Assembly (NCBI GenBank): GCA_902803315.1
Contig: CADCPM010000102.1
Coordinates: forward strand, 1-64,000
Direction: 5' to 3'
Length of the DNA: 64,000 nt
Source of the DNA: an uncultured Coriobacteriaceae bacterium
GTDB lineage: Bacteria > Actinomycetota > Coriobacteriia > Coriobacteriales > Atopobiaceae
The number at the start of each line of letters is the position of its first letter. Within the stretch, counting starts at the first letter, position 1. Below, piece by piece: positions 28,490 to 36,584 of the stretch. The notes beneath the pieces are model-generated. The model saw nothing but the letters and a program-made list of their open reading frames with translations, had not been told where the DNA came from and ran no database searches. Position numbers and translations under genes: made by a program.

Positions 28490-29425
28490 ATGTCCGACCC
28501 CATGCGTGCATATCAGAAGTGCGTTCTTTGTCCCCGCAAATGCAAAGCATACCGTCTTGACGGCAAGGCGGGCATCTGCGGTTCCACATCTGCGCTTCGC
28601 ATTGCACGCGCAGCCCTCCATTATTGGGAGGAACCACCGGTTTCCGGCGAGGTCGGATCGGGAGCCATCTTCTTTTCTGGCTGTCCCTTACGCTGCGTCT
28701 TCTGCCAAAACCATCAGATTTCGTCGGAAGGACAAGGGCTGGAGATTAGCGTAGCTCGACTCGCCAAGATCATGCTCGAGCTCGAAGGACAAGGGGCCTT
28801 GAACATCAATCTCGTCACCCCTTCGCACTTTGCCCCACATGTCGTCGAGGCAGCGCGCCTTGCACGAAATGAGGGCTTATCGATTCCCTTACTCTGCAAC
28901 ACCTCTGGCTACGAGAGCCCACAAACCATACGGATGCTGTCGGAAGTGGTGGACGTATGGCTCACCGACTTCAAGTATGCAGACCCCTCCTTGGCAGCAA
29001 GGCTCTCGGGCGCACGCGACTATCCCCAAATAGCAAAAGAAGCCCTTAGCCTCATGCTGGAATCCACCCAAAGCAAGGGTGGCCGCCTTGTTTCGAATGA
29101 CGGGACCATGGAGCGTGGGGTCATCGTGCGGCACCTCGTGCTGCCAGGTGAGGTGGCAGATTCATGTGCGGTCCTCGATCTCGTGTGGAAACTGTGCGGT
29201 AATGCGGTGGACCTCTCGATCATGAATCAGTACACACCTAATGAGCGCTGTCGTGCGCAGGGTGGGCCCTTATCGGGAGCGTTGAGCGACGAGGAGTACG
29301 AAATCGTTCTATGCCATGCAGATGACCTTGGGTTCGAACGCCTGTGGTGGCAACAGGGAGGCACGGTATCCGAGAGCTTCGTACCTGCATTCGACGCCAC
29401 AGGCGTAAGGGGACCAGAGCTATAG
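28490..29425 (+). CDS. Radical SAM protein, PflA-like
   Basis: 311 residues. The cluster motif CPLRCVFC (CxxxCxxC) binds the 4Fe-4S cluster that cleaves S-adenosylmethionine, and the N terminus has extra cysteines (CVLCPRKCKAYR, AGICG) that may bind a second centre. The plan matches the pyruvate-formate-lyase-activase-like radical SAM proteins, including those of the AmmeMemoRadiSam system, but neither a glycyl radical enzyme nor Memo/AMMECR1 genes are adjacent. GAGGAG precedes the ATG. It directly follows tRNA-Ala. Confidence 0.82.
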   Translation: MSDPMRAYQKCVLCPRKCKAYRLDGKAGICGSTSALRIARAALHYWEEPPVSGEVGSGAIFFSGCPLRCVFCQNHQISSEGQGLEISVARLAKIMLELEGQGALNINLVTPSHFAPHVVEAARLARNEGLSIPLLCNTSGYESPQTIRMLSEVVDVWLTDFKYADPSLAARLSGARDYPQIAKEALSLMLESTQSKGGRLVSNDGTMERGVIVRHLVLPGEVADSCAVLDLVWKLCGNAVDLSIMNQYTPNERCRAQGGPLSGALSDEEYEIVLCHADDLGFERLWWQQGGTVSESFVPAFDATGVRGPEL

Positions 29426-29439
29426 ACGAAGCGTAGACC

Positions 29440-29591
29440 AAAAGAAGAATAGAACGCGTCCCCCGCCCATGTCTCAATGAACCCACCTCTCAACAGGTGG
29501 GTGTCCTCGACGCCTGTTCCAGCTTCCTCAACATGGGAGGATCCCTGTACTGAGCACGAGATATGGACTCCCAAACAAACATTGTCGGTTC
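29440..29591 (-). ncRNA. Candidate structured RNA, possibly 6S-like
   Basis: A minus-strand promoter (TTGTAC at 29625-29620, 16 bp, TAATAA at 29603-29598) would start RNA near 29591. The RNA has an outer stem CCCATGT (29537-29531) with ACATGGG (29472-29466), an inner hairpin of eight pairs ACCCACCT/AGGTGGGT (29502-29481), and a pyrimidine-rich tail near 29455-29440. No ORF fits. A closed helix with a large internal bubble and a small 3' hairpin recalls 6S RNA, but the sequence match is not conclusive. Confidence 0.42.
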
Positions 29592-29597
29592 ACCCAA

Positions 29598-29625
29598 TTA
29601 TTAGGGCGGGAGAACGCTGGTACAA
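29598..29625 (-). promoter_or_regulatory. Promoter of the candidate RNA
   Basis: TTGTAC, 16-bp spacer, TAATAA, read on the minus strand. It is one of the better -35/-10 pairs in the window and has no gene downstream in that direction within 170 bp. Confidence 0.5.
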
Positions 29626-29750
29626 TCATACGGCGTTCTTGTGCCCAGAAACAGTCTTGACATGCGGCCAATGTGGGAAAAAAATAAAGGGATGGCATGA
29701 ACTGAGGACAAGAGCACGAGTTTGCCTTCTTTGGTGCGAGAGGAGCATAC

Positions 29751-30938
29751 ATGGCCAGATGGTGGGCCCCTTTCATAACGCTTTTCGTGTGCTCCATGGT
29801 AATTGCCCTTCTCGCAACACCCTTGGCAAGACGAATTGCGTGGAAAGTCGGCGCGGTAGACAAACCAGGCGCCCGTCGCATCAATCGCCACCCCATTCCG
29901 CGCATGGGAGGCATTGCCATATTCCTTGCTATCTTGGGTGGGATTCTTGTCGAGGGCCTTTTAGGCAAAGCGTTTGGATGGCCACATCTTCTTGTGGAGG
30001 AAGGGCCTTTTGGCAACCGATATGACTACCCCCGAATCGGGCTTGGGTTTTTTATCGTGTTCCTTACCGGCCTTATCGATGACCTTGTGACGCTTTCGCC
30101 CAAGCAAAAGCTCCTCGGACAAATTCTTGGTACCTGCGTCACCGTCTCGGGCGGCCTCGCAATTGACGTTATCGTGAACCCACTCTCCAATGACGGCATC
30201 AATCTTGGGTGGTTCACCTACCCCATAACCGTCATCTACCTTGTGGCCTACACCAACATCTTTAATCTCATCGACGGACTAGACGGATTGGCCGCGGGCA
30301 TTGCCTGTATCGCAAGCGTAACCATGTGGGTCGTGTCAACTATGGCCGGACACTTAGACGCTGCCGCCCTTTCACTCGTACTCGCTGGCGCCACCCTGGG
30401 CTTCCTACGCTATAACTTCAACCCCGCCTCCATATTCATGGGAGATTCGGGGTCTTTGCTCATAGGGTTTGTCCTGGGCTCAATATCGCTCATGTCGGTC
30501 CAGCGCATTGCGGGTCTCACCTCAATAATCATTCCGTTAGTCATAGCCGGCATACCCATCATCGACACGTTTTCGGCCATTGTGCGCCGCGGACGTGCGC
30601 ACGTGAGCATTGGACAGGCCGACAAAGGCCACATTCACCACAGGCTCATGGAGGAGGGATTCAATCAACGCCAGACGGTTTTGTTTATCTATGCTTGGAC
30701 CACGGTTCTTTGCATGGGCTCAATCCTTATGACGCAAGTTACGGTTGTTCCCCGTATCGTAATCTTTTGCATACTCATAGCGTCCTCCATCATCTTTGCC
30801 ATGAGATTGCACCTCTTCCAGCCCGTTTTGCTCCATCACTACAACCCCGAGACCGGAGCCGACGAGCTTGTGGCACCACAAGACCCCGCTTTCGCCGAAG
30901 AGGCACAGAAGTTCGAGGACGAGCATCCTCTGTTCTAG
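29751..30938 (+). CDS. WecA/TagO-type undecaprenyl-phosphate sugar-1-phosphate transferase
   Basis: Transfers a HexNAc-1-phosphate from UDP-sugar to undecaprenyl phosphate, starting a cell-wall glycopolymer. 395 residues with about ten membrane segments; cytoplasmic motifs LIDDLVTLSPKQKL, NLIDGLDGLAAG, FMGDSGSL and HIHHRL are those of the WecA/TagO/MraY superfamily, and HIHHRL favours WecA/TagO over MraY. GAGAGGAGC precedes the ATG. A TTGACA at 29657-29662 with an AT-rich run 17 bp on could be its promoter. Its partner transferases are not in the neighbourhood. Confidence 0.9.
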   Translation: MARWWAPFITLFVCSMVIALLATPLARRIAWKVGAVDKPGARRINRHPIPRMGGIAIFLAILGGILVEGLLGKAFGWPHLLVEEGPFGNRYDYPRIGLGFFIVFLTGLIDDLVTLSPKQKLLGQILGTCVTVSGGLAIDVIVNPLSNDGINLGWFTYPITVIYLVAYTNIFNLIDGLDGLAAGIACIASVTMWVVSTMAGHLDAAALSLVLAGATLGFLRYNFNPASIFMGDSGSLLIGFVLGSISLMSVQRIAGLTSIIIPLVIAGIPIIDTFSAIVRRGRAHVSIGQADKGHIHHRLMEEGFNQRQTVLFIYAWTTVLCMGSILMTQVTVVPRIVIFCILIASSIIFAMRLHLFQPVLLHHYNPETGADELVAPQDPAFAEEAQKFEDEHPLF

Positions 30939-30974
30939 GTATGGCATTTGCTCCGGAGCTGCCCTCTAGATAGC

Positions 30975-31022
30975 GGACAGGCCCCTGGTTGGGATTGTTA
31001 ATTCCCAACCAGGGGCCTGTCC
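30975..31022. terminator. 20-bp perfect hairpin between convergent genes
   Basis: GGACAGGCCCCTGGTTGGGA (30975-30994) and its exact complement (31003-31022) around an 8-nt AT-rich loop. It serves the transferase gene (plus) and rplT (minus). No T tract on either side. Confidence 0.65.
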
Positions 31023-31042
31023 CCAATATAGGGTTATCAGCT

Positions 31043-31408
31043 CTACTCAGCCGACTCCAGTGCCTTCTTGGCAACGGCGGCCAAATCGGCAAAGCCCTTC
31101 TCGTCCTCATAGGCGATTGCCGAGAGAACCTTACGGTCCAAATCGACGCCAGCCAGCTTGAGGCCATGCATGAACTTGCTATACGACAGGCCGTTCATAC
31201 GTGCGGCAGCGTTGATGCGCTGAATCCACAGAGCGCGAATGTCGCGCTTCTTGTTGCGACGATCGCGGTACTGGTACTGGAGCGAGTGTTGCACCTGCTC
31301 CTTCATGCCACGATAGGTACGTGAACGAACACCGTAGTATCCCTTGGAACGCTGCGCCAGCGTGTTACGCTTCTTGCGGCCGGCAACTGCGCGCTTGACT
31401 CGTGCCAT
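31043..31408 (-). CDS. rplT: Large ribosomal subunit protein bL20
   Basis: 121 residues, usual length for bL20, a 23S rRNA-binding assembly protein. MARVKRAVAGRKKRN, the basic extension with YYGVRSRTYR, and INAAARMNGLSYSKFMHGL are diagnostic. In Firmicutes L20 also represses its own operon by binding the leader, which may apply here. Last gene of infC-rpmI-rplT, ending before a strong hairpin. Confidence 0.98.
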   Translation of the reverse strand: MARVKRAVAGRKKRNTLAQRSKGYYGVRSRTYRGMKEQVQHSLQYQYRDRRNKKRDIRALWIQRINAAARMNGLSYSKFMHGLKLAGVDLDRKVLSAIAYEDEKGFADLAAVAKKALESAE

Positions 31409-31456
31409 ACTTAAATCAACTCCTCAAATCAGGCGAGGTACGCAAACAGCGCCTCG

Positions 31457-31651
31457 TTAGTTTCCCATGCGCTGGCTTACGACCTTGGCGTCGCCCTTGC
31501 TGAGCTCAGCCTCCTTGCGGAAGCCACGAATACGCTTGGGCGACTTCTTGGTAAGGATGTGGCTCTTAAAGGCTTTAGCGCGCATGATCTTACCGGTGCC
31601 GGTACGGCGGAAACGCTTTGCCGACCCTTTGTGCGTCTTCATCTTGGGCAT
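31457..31651 (-). CDS. rpmI: Large ribosomal subunit protein bL35
   Basis: 64 residues, the normal size. [20 protein letters not shown] is the bL35 signature and the rest is strongly basic. The start is 1 nt after the infC stop and its GAAGGAG site lies in the last infC codons, so the two are translationally coupled. Confidence 0.98.
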   Translation of the reverse strand: MPKMKTHKGSAKRFRRTGTGKIMRAKAFKSHILTKKSPKRIRGFRKEAELSKGDAKVVSQRMGN

Positions 31652-31652
31652 G

Positions 31653-32234
31653 CTACTTCTCCTTCTTTCCGTTCTTACGTGCAGCTCCCCCCTGCCCGGC
31701 GTCTTCCTTGTCGAAGGCGCCCTTTATGGGAGCGACGAGCATATGCATGTTGCGACCTTCCATCTTGGGCTGTTGCTCCACGGTGGCATAGGGGCGCAAA
31801 TCCTCGGCAAGGCGATCGAGTACATTAAGGCCTTGCTCCGGATGGGCCATCTCGCGACCACGGAACATGATGGTTATCTTTACGCGAGCACCTTTGCGCA
31901 AAAAGCGCATGACGTGGTTCTTCTTGGTCTCGTAGTCGCCCACATCGATCTTCGGGCGGAACTTCATCTCCTTGACCTCAACTCGCACCTGCTTCTTTCG
32001 TGCGGCCTTGGCCTTTCGATCCTGCTCGTACTTGTATTTGCGATAGTCCATTACCTTGCAAACGGGCGGCTCGGCATTGGGGGCTATCTCCACCAAGTCC
32101 ATGTTCTGTTCTTCCGCAATGCGCAGGGCGTTACGAATTCCAAAGAGACCGAGTTGCGTACCATCCGACCCGATGAGTCGGCAGGAAGTCGCCGTAATCT
32201 CTTCGTTTATGCGAGGACCCTCGTTCTTGGCTAT
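31653..32234 (-). CDS. infC: Translation initiation factor IF-3 with a non-AUG (AUA) start
   Basis: 193 residues. IF-3 keeps subunits apart and checks the start codon. The N domain contains RINEEI...[11 protein letters not shown] and the linker leads to [20 protein letters not shown], then the C domain. A TAG stop lies two codons before ATA at 32234-32232, and no ATG, GTG or TTG occurs before the internal ATG at 32102, which would delete the N domain. GAAGGTG is spaced six bases from the ATA. Rare start codons in infC are known to allow IF-3 autoregulation. Confidence 0.93.
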   Translation of the reverse strand: MAKNEGPRINEEITATSCRLIGSDGTQLGLFGIRNALRIAEEQNMDLVEIAPNAEPPVCKVMDYRKYKYEQDRKAKAARKKQVRVEVKEMKFRPKIDVGDYETKKNHVMRFLRKGARVKITIMFRGREMAHPEQGLNVLDRLAEDLRPYATVEQQPKMEGRNMHMLVAPIKGAFDKEDAGQGGAARKNGKKEK

Positions 32235-32291
32235 CTTCTACACCTTCCCTTCTGTGCGACGTACGTCGCCTCGGCTGCGGCAAGCCGCAAT

Positions 32292-32420
32292 AAAAAAACT
32301 CCCCGCCAAGAGAGCCGAGGAGAGACATGCGCATAATGCGCAAAAGGAGCAGAAGAGCTCGATATTTGTCTGACCAGGCAGCTGCACTTGGCGCCACGTA
32401 GGTGGGAACGCTTTCGTTCC
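32292..32420 (-). promoter_or_regulatory. infC leader with possible attenuator
   Basis: The leader has a GC-rich region (CCTCGGCTCTCTTGGCGGGGAG, i.e. 32321-32299) immediately followed by seven T (32298-32292), ~60 nt before the infC start; an alternative pairing with upstream GAGCTC/CGCATTATGCG segments is possible. This looks like a transcription attenuator, as in L20-controlled leaders, but the fold is my inference. Confidence 0.45.
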
Positions 32421-32526
32421 GCTTTACACAATGTGGTATCTTAACGTCCCACACATGTTTTTGCAAGCAATCATCTGTGTAGTTTTAGCGCTGACAATTG
32501 CCTGGCAAGAGAGGACGGGAGTCTGG

Positions 32527-33108
32527 ATGCGTTTCGCGAACCAGCATACGACGCTAGCCCTTATGCTTGCGCTTACGATTTGCGGATGCTCTGCACCCGT
32601 TTCCAGGCAGGCACAAGCCCCGTCTTCGAGCGTGCCAACGCCATCCGTCACATCATATCGTCCCGCTTTGCTGGAAGAGCTGGACAGCAAAACCACGGAC
32701 TTCAGTGACACATCGTTTCAATCATGTGTTTCGGGATGGTTCTCGGCCTACGTAGCCTCTCGTGTGGTGGAGGTCACGCCCAGCCGATCCGAGACAACTT
32801 CGTTTGGCCCTTGGACTGCAGAGAAGGAGTATGGCACAGCCGATGCCCGTGAGGATGGCAGTCTTACCGAGTGGGCAGACAACTATTACATCACGCATGA
32901 GTGGTCCCCCATCGGACAGCAGATTCTCTCCTTCGTTCCTGGCGATACGGTTACCGTAAACGGGCGTACCGTCAAAATCCAGCGCATATTCAACTATCCC
33001 AAGGAGAGCTTCTCGGATGAGATTCTCGAGCTCTCCGGGCCGAACGCCGTGGTATTCCAAACGTGCTACCCGAATTCAGACGAGAATCGCATTGCGTTTG
33101 GGGCCTGA
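32527..33108 (+). CDS. Sortase-like lipoprotein
   Basis: 193 residues. A signal peptide ends in the lipobox LTICGC, giving a lipid anchor. The C-terminal ~90 residues follow the sortase order: a histidine in YYITHEWS, then ILSFVPGDTVTVNGRTVKI (the F..GD.V.V strand pair), then VVFQTCYPNSDENRI, with cysteine preceded by Thr and an arginine eight residues later. This His-Cys-Arg spacing fits sortases, which join LPXTG-like proteins to the wall. Sortases are normally held by a transmembrane helix, so a lipoprotein form is odd. ATG at 32527 follows ACGGGAG. No pilin substrate is adjacent. Confidence 0.6.
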   Translation: MRFANQHTTLALMLALTICGCSAPVSRQAQAPSSSVPTPSVTSYRPALLEELDSKTTDFSDTSFQSCVSGWFSAYVASRVVEVTPSRSETTSFGPWTAEKEYGTADAREDGSLTEWADNYYITHEWSPIGQQILSFVPGDTVTVNGRTVKIQRIFNYPKESFSDEILELSGPNAVVFQTCYPNSDENRIAFGA

Positions 33109-33125
33109 CCGTGTAGCACCTCACG

Positions 33126-33205
33126 CCCGCGCCCTATCCGCATACGGCTCCGCGCTCGCTTCGCTCGCTCACTTCGTGAGTCGCCGCTTGCGGATAGGGC
33201 ACGGG
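33126..33205. repeat. Palindrome with family B core, copy 1 of adjacent pair
   Basis: Arms GCCCTATCCGCA (33131-33142) and TGCGGATAGGGC (33189-33200), extended by CCCGC/CGGG, around the core at 33146-33185. It follows the sortase-like gene stop. Confidence 0.8.
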
Positions 33206-33226
33206 TACGGGGATTATGGGCACGTC

Positions 33227-33356
33227 GCCGGTTACAGTCCAGGCCCCCGCGCCCTCGCCGGTCCCGCATACGGCTCCGCGCTCGCTTCGCTCGCTCACTT
33301 CGTGAGTCGCCGCTTGCGGGCCGGACGAAGGCGCGGGGGCCTGGACTGTAACCGGC
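33227..33356. repeat. Palindrome with family B core, copy 2, 27-bp perfect arms
   Basis: Perfect arms 33227-33253 and 33330-33356 (begin GCCGGTTACAGTCCAGG), with further imperfect pairing inward and the same core as the neighbour 100 bp upstream. The two cores are almost identical but the outer arms are unrelated. Confidence 0.85.
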
Positions 33357-33434
33357 GCTGGTTTAGGGCATCGCATATTTTAAAACATGCCGTCTTTTTT
33401 CCGTGAGTGTGCTATAGTCTTTCTACGCACTCAT

Positions 33435-33519
33435 GCCCGAGTGGCGGAATTGGCAGACGCGGAGGTCTCAAAAACCTTTGTCGAAAGACGTGTGAGTTCG
33501 AGTCTCACCTCGGGCACCA
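33435..33519 (+). tRNA. tRNA-Leu (anticodon CAA)
   Basis: 85-nt class II tRNA: acceptor GCCCGAG/CTCGGGC, anticodon loop CTCAAAA reading TTG codons, a long variable arm, T arm GTGAGTTCGAGTCTCAC and an encoded CCA. A clean terminator follows 12 nt later. Confidence 0.95.
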
Positions 33520-33531
33520 ACTGAGTTTCCC

Positions 33532-33554
33532 AAGCCTCCACAGGAGGCTTTTTT
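33532..33554 (+). terminator. Rho-independent terminator of tRNA-Leu
   Basis: AAGCCTCC-ACA-GGAGGCTT stem followed by TTTTTT: the most canonical intrinsic terminator in the window. Confidence 0.9.
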
Positions 33555-33593
33555 CATAAGCGCCCATACACCTATAGCCTAGGACCCAACGAC

Positions 33594-34226
33594 CTACGAT
33601 AGCCACGGATTTGTGGCAATCTCCTGCCCCATGGTCGTCGCCGGACCATGCCCGCACAGCAGCACCGTCTCCGGAGGTATGACCTGCTTGAGCTTTGCAA
33701 GTGTGCGCATAAGTGCCTGATGGTCGCCACCCGCGAGGTCCGTACGGCCACACGAACCCGCAAAAAGGGTGTCACCCATAAACGCGACGCCGTCGCCCAG
33801 AAGGACGATACCACCCTCTGTGTGTCCAGGGGCATCGATAACCTGCAAGGTCTCGCTGCCTACGGTTACCACGTCACCTTCCGAGAGCATCCTGTCTGGC
33901 GCTGGTGGATCCTCAAGGTCACTTTGGAACACATCGAACACATGGGAGGACATCTCAATCGCACGTTGGGCTCGTGCCGCATCGTTTCGCCCTATAAGAA
34001 AGGGGGCGCCCGTCGCGCGCTTGAGAGCCGCCACGCCACACACGTGGTCGTGATGGCCATGCGTTGCCACGATGCTCGTTACCCGTACGTCACGTAGTTC
34101 ATCCGCGATCTTGTCGCCCGCGGCGCCAGGATCTATTACCAAGCACTCTCCCTCGCTCACAAGCGCGTAGCAATTGGTTTGAATCGCCCCCACAACAAAC
34201 TGCCTCAGCGTGGAATGCTCATTCAT
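33594..34226 (-). CDS. Metallo-beta-lactamase-fold hydrolase (glyoxalase II-like)
   Basis: 210 residues. THGHHDHVCG is the di-zinc HxHxDH motif, with further ligands in APGHTEGG, FMGDTLF and GHGPAT. It belongs to the small hydroxyacylglutathione-hydrolase-like group of unknown thioester substrate. Its ATG lies 1 nt after the rel stop, so it is coupled to rel. The position behind rel is seen in several Gram-positive genomes, but no functional link is established. Confidence 0.88.
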   Translation of the reverse strand: MNEHSTLRQFVVGAIQTNCYALVSEGECLVIDPGAAGDKIADELRDVRVTSIVATHGHHDHVCGVAALKRATGAPFLIGRNDAARAQRAIEMSSHVFDVFQSDLEDPPAPDRMLSEGDVVTVGSETLQVIDAPGHTEGGIVLLGDGVAFMGDTLFAGSCGRTDLAGGDHQALMRTLAKLKQVIPPETVLLCGHGPATTMGQEIATNPWLS

Positions 34227-34227
34227 G

Positions 34228-36564
34228 CTAAACCCTCCGCTTCATTTGGTTCGCGCCCTCACCAGGCATCAAGCGCCTCGCGTCAAACACCGAAGGAACC
34301 CTGCTTATGGCCGCAAGCAGCGTATCGAGAAGTCCTGCATCCGATATGGCAACCAAAAAACGCAGCCTTGCCACGCCCTCATGCGTAGTTTGCGTCGAGG
34401 CGGCGAGAATATGCGCCCCCGCATCGTTTATGGCTATAGTCACGTCCTTTAGCAGACCCATGCGGTCGGAAGCCTCGATCACGATCTCTACCTGGAATTC
34501 CGTCGCACCCGACGTATCCCACTCGACGTCAATCATGCGTTCCGGATTGCCCATAAGCCCTCGGACGTTGGGGCACGTCGTTCGATGCACCGATACGCCT
34601 CTACCACGGGTGACAAACCCCACGATGTCATCGCCTGCCACAGGATTGCAGCAATGCGCAAGACGAACCAGCAGATCGGGATCGCCACGCACCACAACGC
34701 CGCAATTGCTCTTCTTTCGCTTGCCCTTCGAGGTTCTTCCATTTCGCGGAAGACGCAGGTGCTGCTCCATCTCTTGTTCGGCAGCCTCTTGCTCCCTCTC
34801 CTTGCGGGCTTGTTCCAGTTGCTCGCGCGTCTTCTGTTCCAACACCGCCTGTATGCGATTGGCAACCTGCTTTACCGAATGCTTACCCAAATAGATGGAT
34901 TGGAACAAGGCCTCCGGCGAGCGTACGTCAAACTGCGGGAGCACCTGTTCGATGGCCTTTGTCGTACGCGTGGTTGAGATACCATACCCACGCTTGCGCA
35001 GCTCACGCGCAAGCGCGGTCCTCCCCTGCTCGGCGTCGTCCGCCTTTGTCATGGTTGAGAAGTAACGCCGAATCTTCGAACGGGCAGAGGGCGTAACCGC
35101 AACGTTCATCCAGTCACGCGAGGGACGGGCGTTCTTGTTCGTAAGGATCTCCACGCGATCGCCCATCTGAAGATGGTAGGTTAGAGGAACCACGGAACCA
35201 TTTACCTTTGCGCCCACACAATGGTTCCCGACCTCGGTATGCACGGCATAGGCGAAGTCGAGCGGCGTCGACTCGCGCCTGAGGCTCATGACCTCACCCT
35301 TTGGGGTGAACACGAAAATCTCTCCCTCAAAGAGGTCGACCCGAAGGCTATTCAAGAACTCATGGGGGTCATTAATGTCTTCCTCGCTCACCCAATCCAA
35401 GCTGCGACGAATGTGGTTAATCGTAGAATCGATGCTACGATCGTCGTTCGTCATCTTTCCCTGCGAGTTGCCGGTCTTCTTGTACAGCCAGTGGGCGGCC
35501 ACGCCGTATTCGGCGTGCTCGTGCATCTCGGCGGTGCGAATCTGGACCTCTATGGGTCGCGCCTCGGAGCCTATTACCGTCGTGTGGAGAGACTGGTAGA
35601 GGTTAGGCTTGGGCGTTGCTATGTAGTCTTTGAAGCGGCCAGGCAGAGGATGCCAGAGGGAATGGACGGCACCAAGCACCGTGTAGCATTCCTCCACGGT
35701 GTCGGTTATTACACGCAACGCGATAAGGTCATATATGTCGGTGAACTCCATGCCACGTCGCTGCATCTTCTGGTGGATGGACCAAAGATGCTTGGGGCGA
35801 CCGCTGATCTGGAAGTTACGCACCCCCACACGTACCAGCTCGTCCGAAAGCGCCTTGGTGGCCTCGTCCGTATCGCGCTCTCGCTGGGCACGCGAATCCT
35901 GAACCATTCGTGCGATGCGTTCGTATTCCTCTGGCTCCAAATAGAAGAACGCGAGGTCCTCGAGCTCCCACTTTATGGATGAGATTCCTAGCCTATCGGC
36001 CAGGGGCGCATAGACGTCCATGGTCTCGCGCGACTTGAAGACGCGCTTGTGTGGCGGGAGCGCCGCAAGCGTGCGCATGTTGTGCAGACGGTCAGCGATC
36101 TTTATGATAACCACTCGTATGTCCTTGGACATTGCCAAGACCATCTTGCGCAAGTTGAGCGCCTGCTTCTCGTCCATATTGGCAACTTGGATGTTCGTCA
36201 GCTTGGTAACGCCATCTACCAGCTCTGCAACCGTTTTGCCATAGCGCTTGGTAAGGTCATCGAGCGTTACCGGGGTGTCCTCCACCGTGTCGTGAAGCAA
36301 AGCGGCGCACACGGTGTCCACGTCCATGCGCAGGTCCTTCGCAAGTATGAGGGCAACCTCAACCGGGTGATTGATATAGGGCTCGCCCGAGCGCCTACGT
36401 TGATCCTTGTGACATTCGGCAGCAAACCAATAGGCATCTTCGATCTTGGCACAACCAGCCTCATCCAAGTAGCCGTCGCAAGCAGCCTGAAGGAGTCGAT
36501 AGTTGTCTGCGCCAGGTATCTTACTCTTTCTAACCCGGGCAACCTGCGATGCCTGTGCCGCCAT
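34228..36564 (-). CDS. rel: Bifunctional (p)ppGpp synthetase/hydrolase
   Basis: Makes and breaks the stringent-response alarmone. 778 residues: HD hydrolase domain with HDTVEDT, synthetase domain with MEFTDIYDLIALRVI, TGS domain (VFTPKGEVMSLRRESTPLDFAYAVH), a zinc-finger/helical part with CCNP, and a C-terminal ACT domain. Intact HD and synthetase motifs suggest both activities. The ATG at 36564 follows GGAGGGGG; a GTG eight codons upstream is possible. It is located between recJ-helicase and the MBL-fold gene on the same strand. Confidence 0.95.
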   Translation of the reverse strand: MAAQASQVARVRKSKIPGADNYRLLQAACDGYLDEAGCAKIEDAYWFAAECHKDQRRRSGEPYINHPVEVALILAKDLRMDVDTVCAALLHDTVEDTPVTLDDLTKRYGKTVAELVDGVTKLTNIQVANMDEKQALNLRKMVLAMSKDIRVVIIKIADRLHNMRTLAALPPHKRVFKSRETMDVYAPLADRLGISSIKWELEDLAFFYLEPEEYERIARMVQDSRAQRERDTDEATKALSDELVRVGVRNFQISGRPKHLWSIHQKMQRRGMEFTDIYDLIALRVITDTVEECYTVLGAVHSLWHPLPGRFKDYIATPKPNLYQSLHTTVIGSEARPIEVQIRTAEMHEHAEYGVAAHWLYKKTGNSQGKMTNDDRSIDSTINHIRRSLDWVSEEDINDPHEFLNSLRVDLFEGEIFVFTPKGEVMSLRRESTPLDFAYAVHTEVGNHCVGAKVNGSVVPLTYHLQMGDRVEILTNKNARPSRDWMNVAVTPSARSKIRRYFSTMTKADDAEQGRTALARELRKRGYGISTTRTTKAIEQVLPQFDVRSPEALFQSIYLGKHSVKQVANRIQAVLEQKTREQLEQARKEREQEAAEQEMEQHLRLPRNGRTSKGKRKKSNCGVVVRGDPDLLVRLAHCCNPVAGDDIVGFVTRGRGVSVHRTTCPNVRGLMGNPERMIDVEWDTSGATEFQVEIVIEASDRMGLLKDVTIAINDAGAHILAASTQTTHEGVARLRFLVAISDAGLLDTLLAAISRVPSVFDARRLMPGEGANQMKRRV

Positions 36565-36584
36565 GCGCTCGACCCCCTCCAAGC

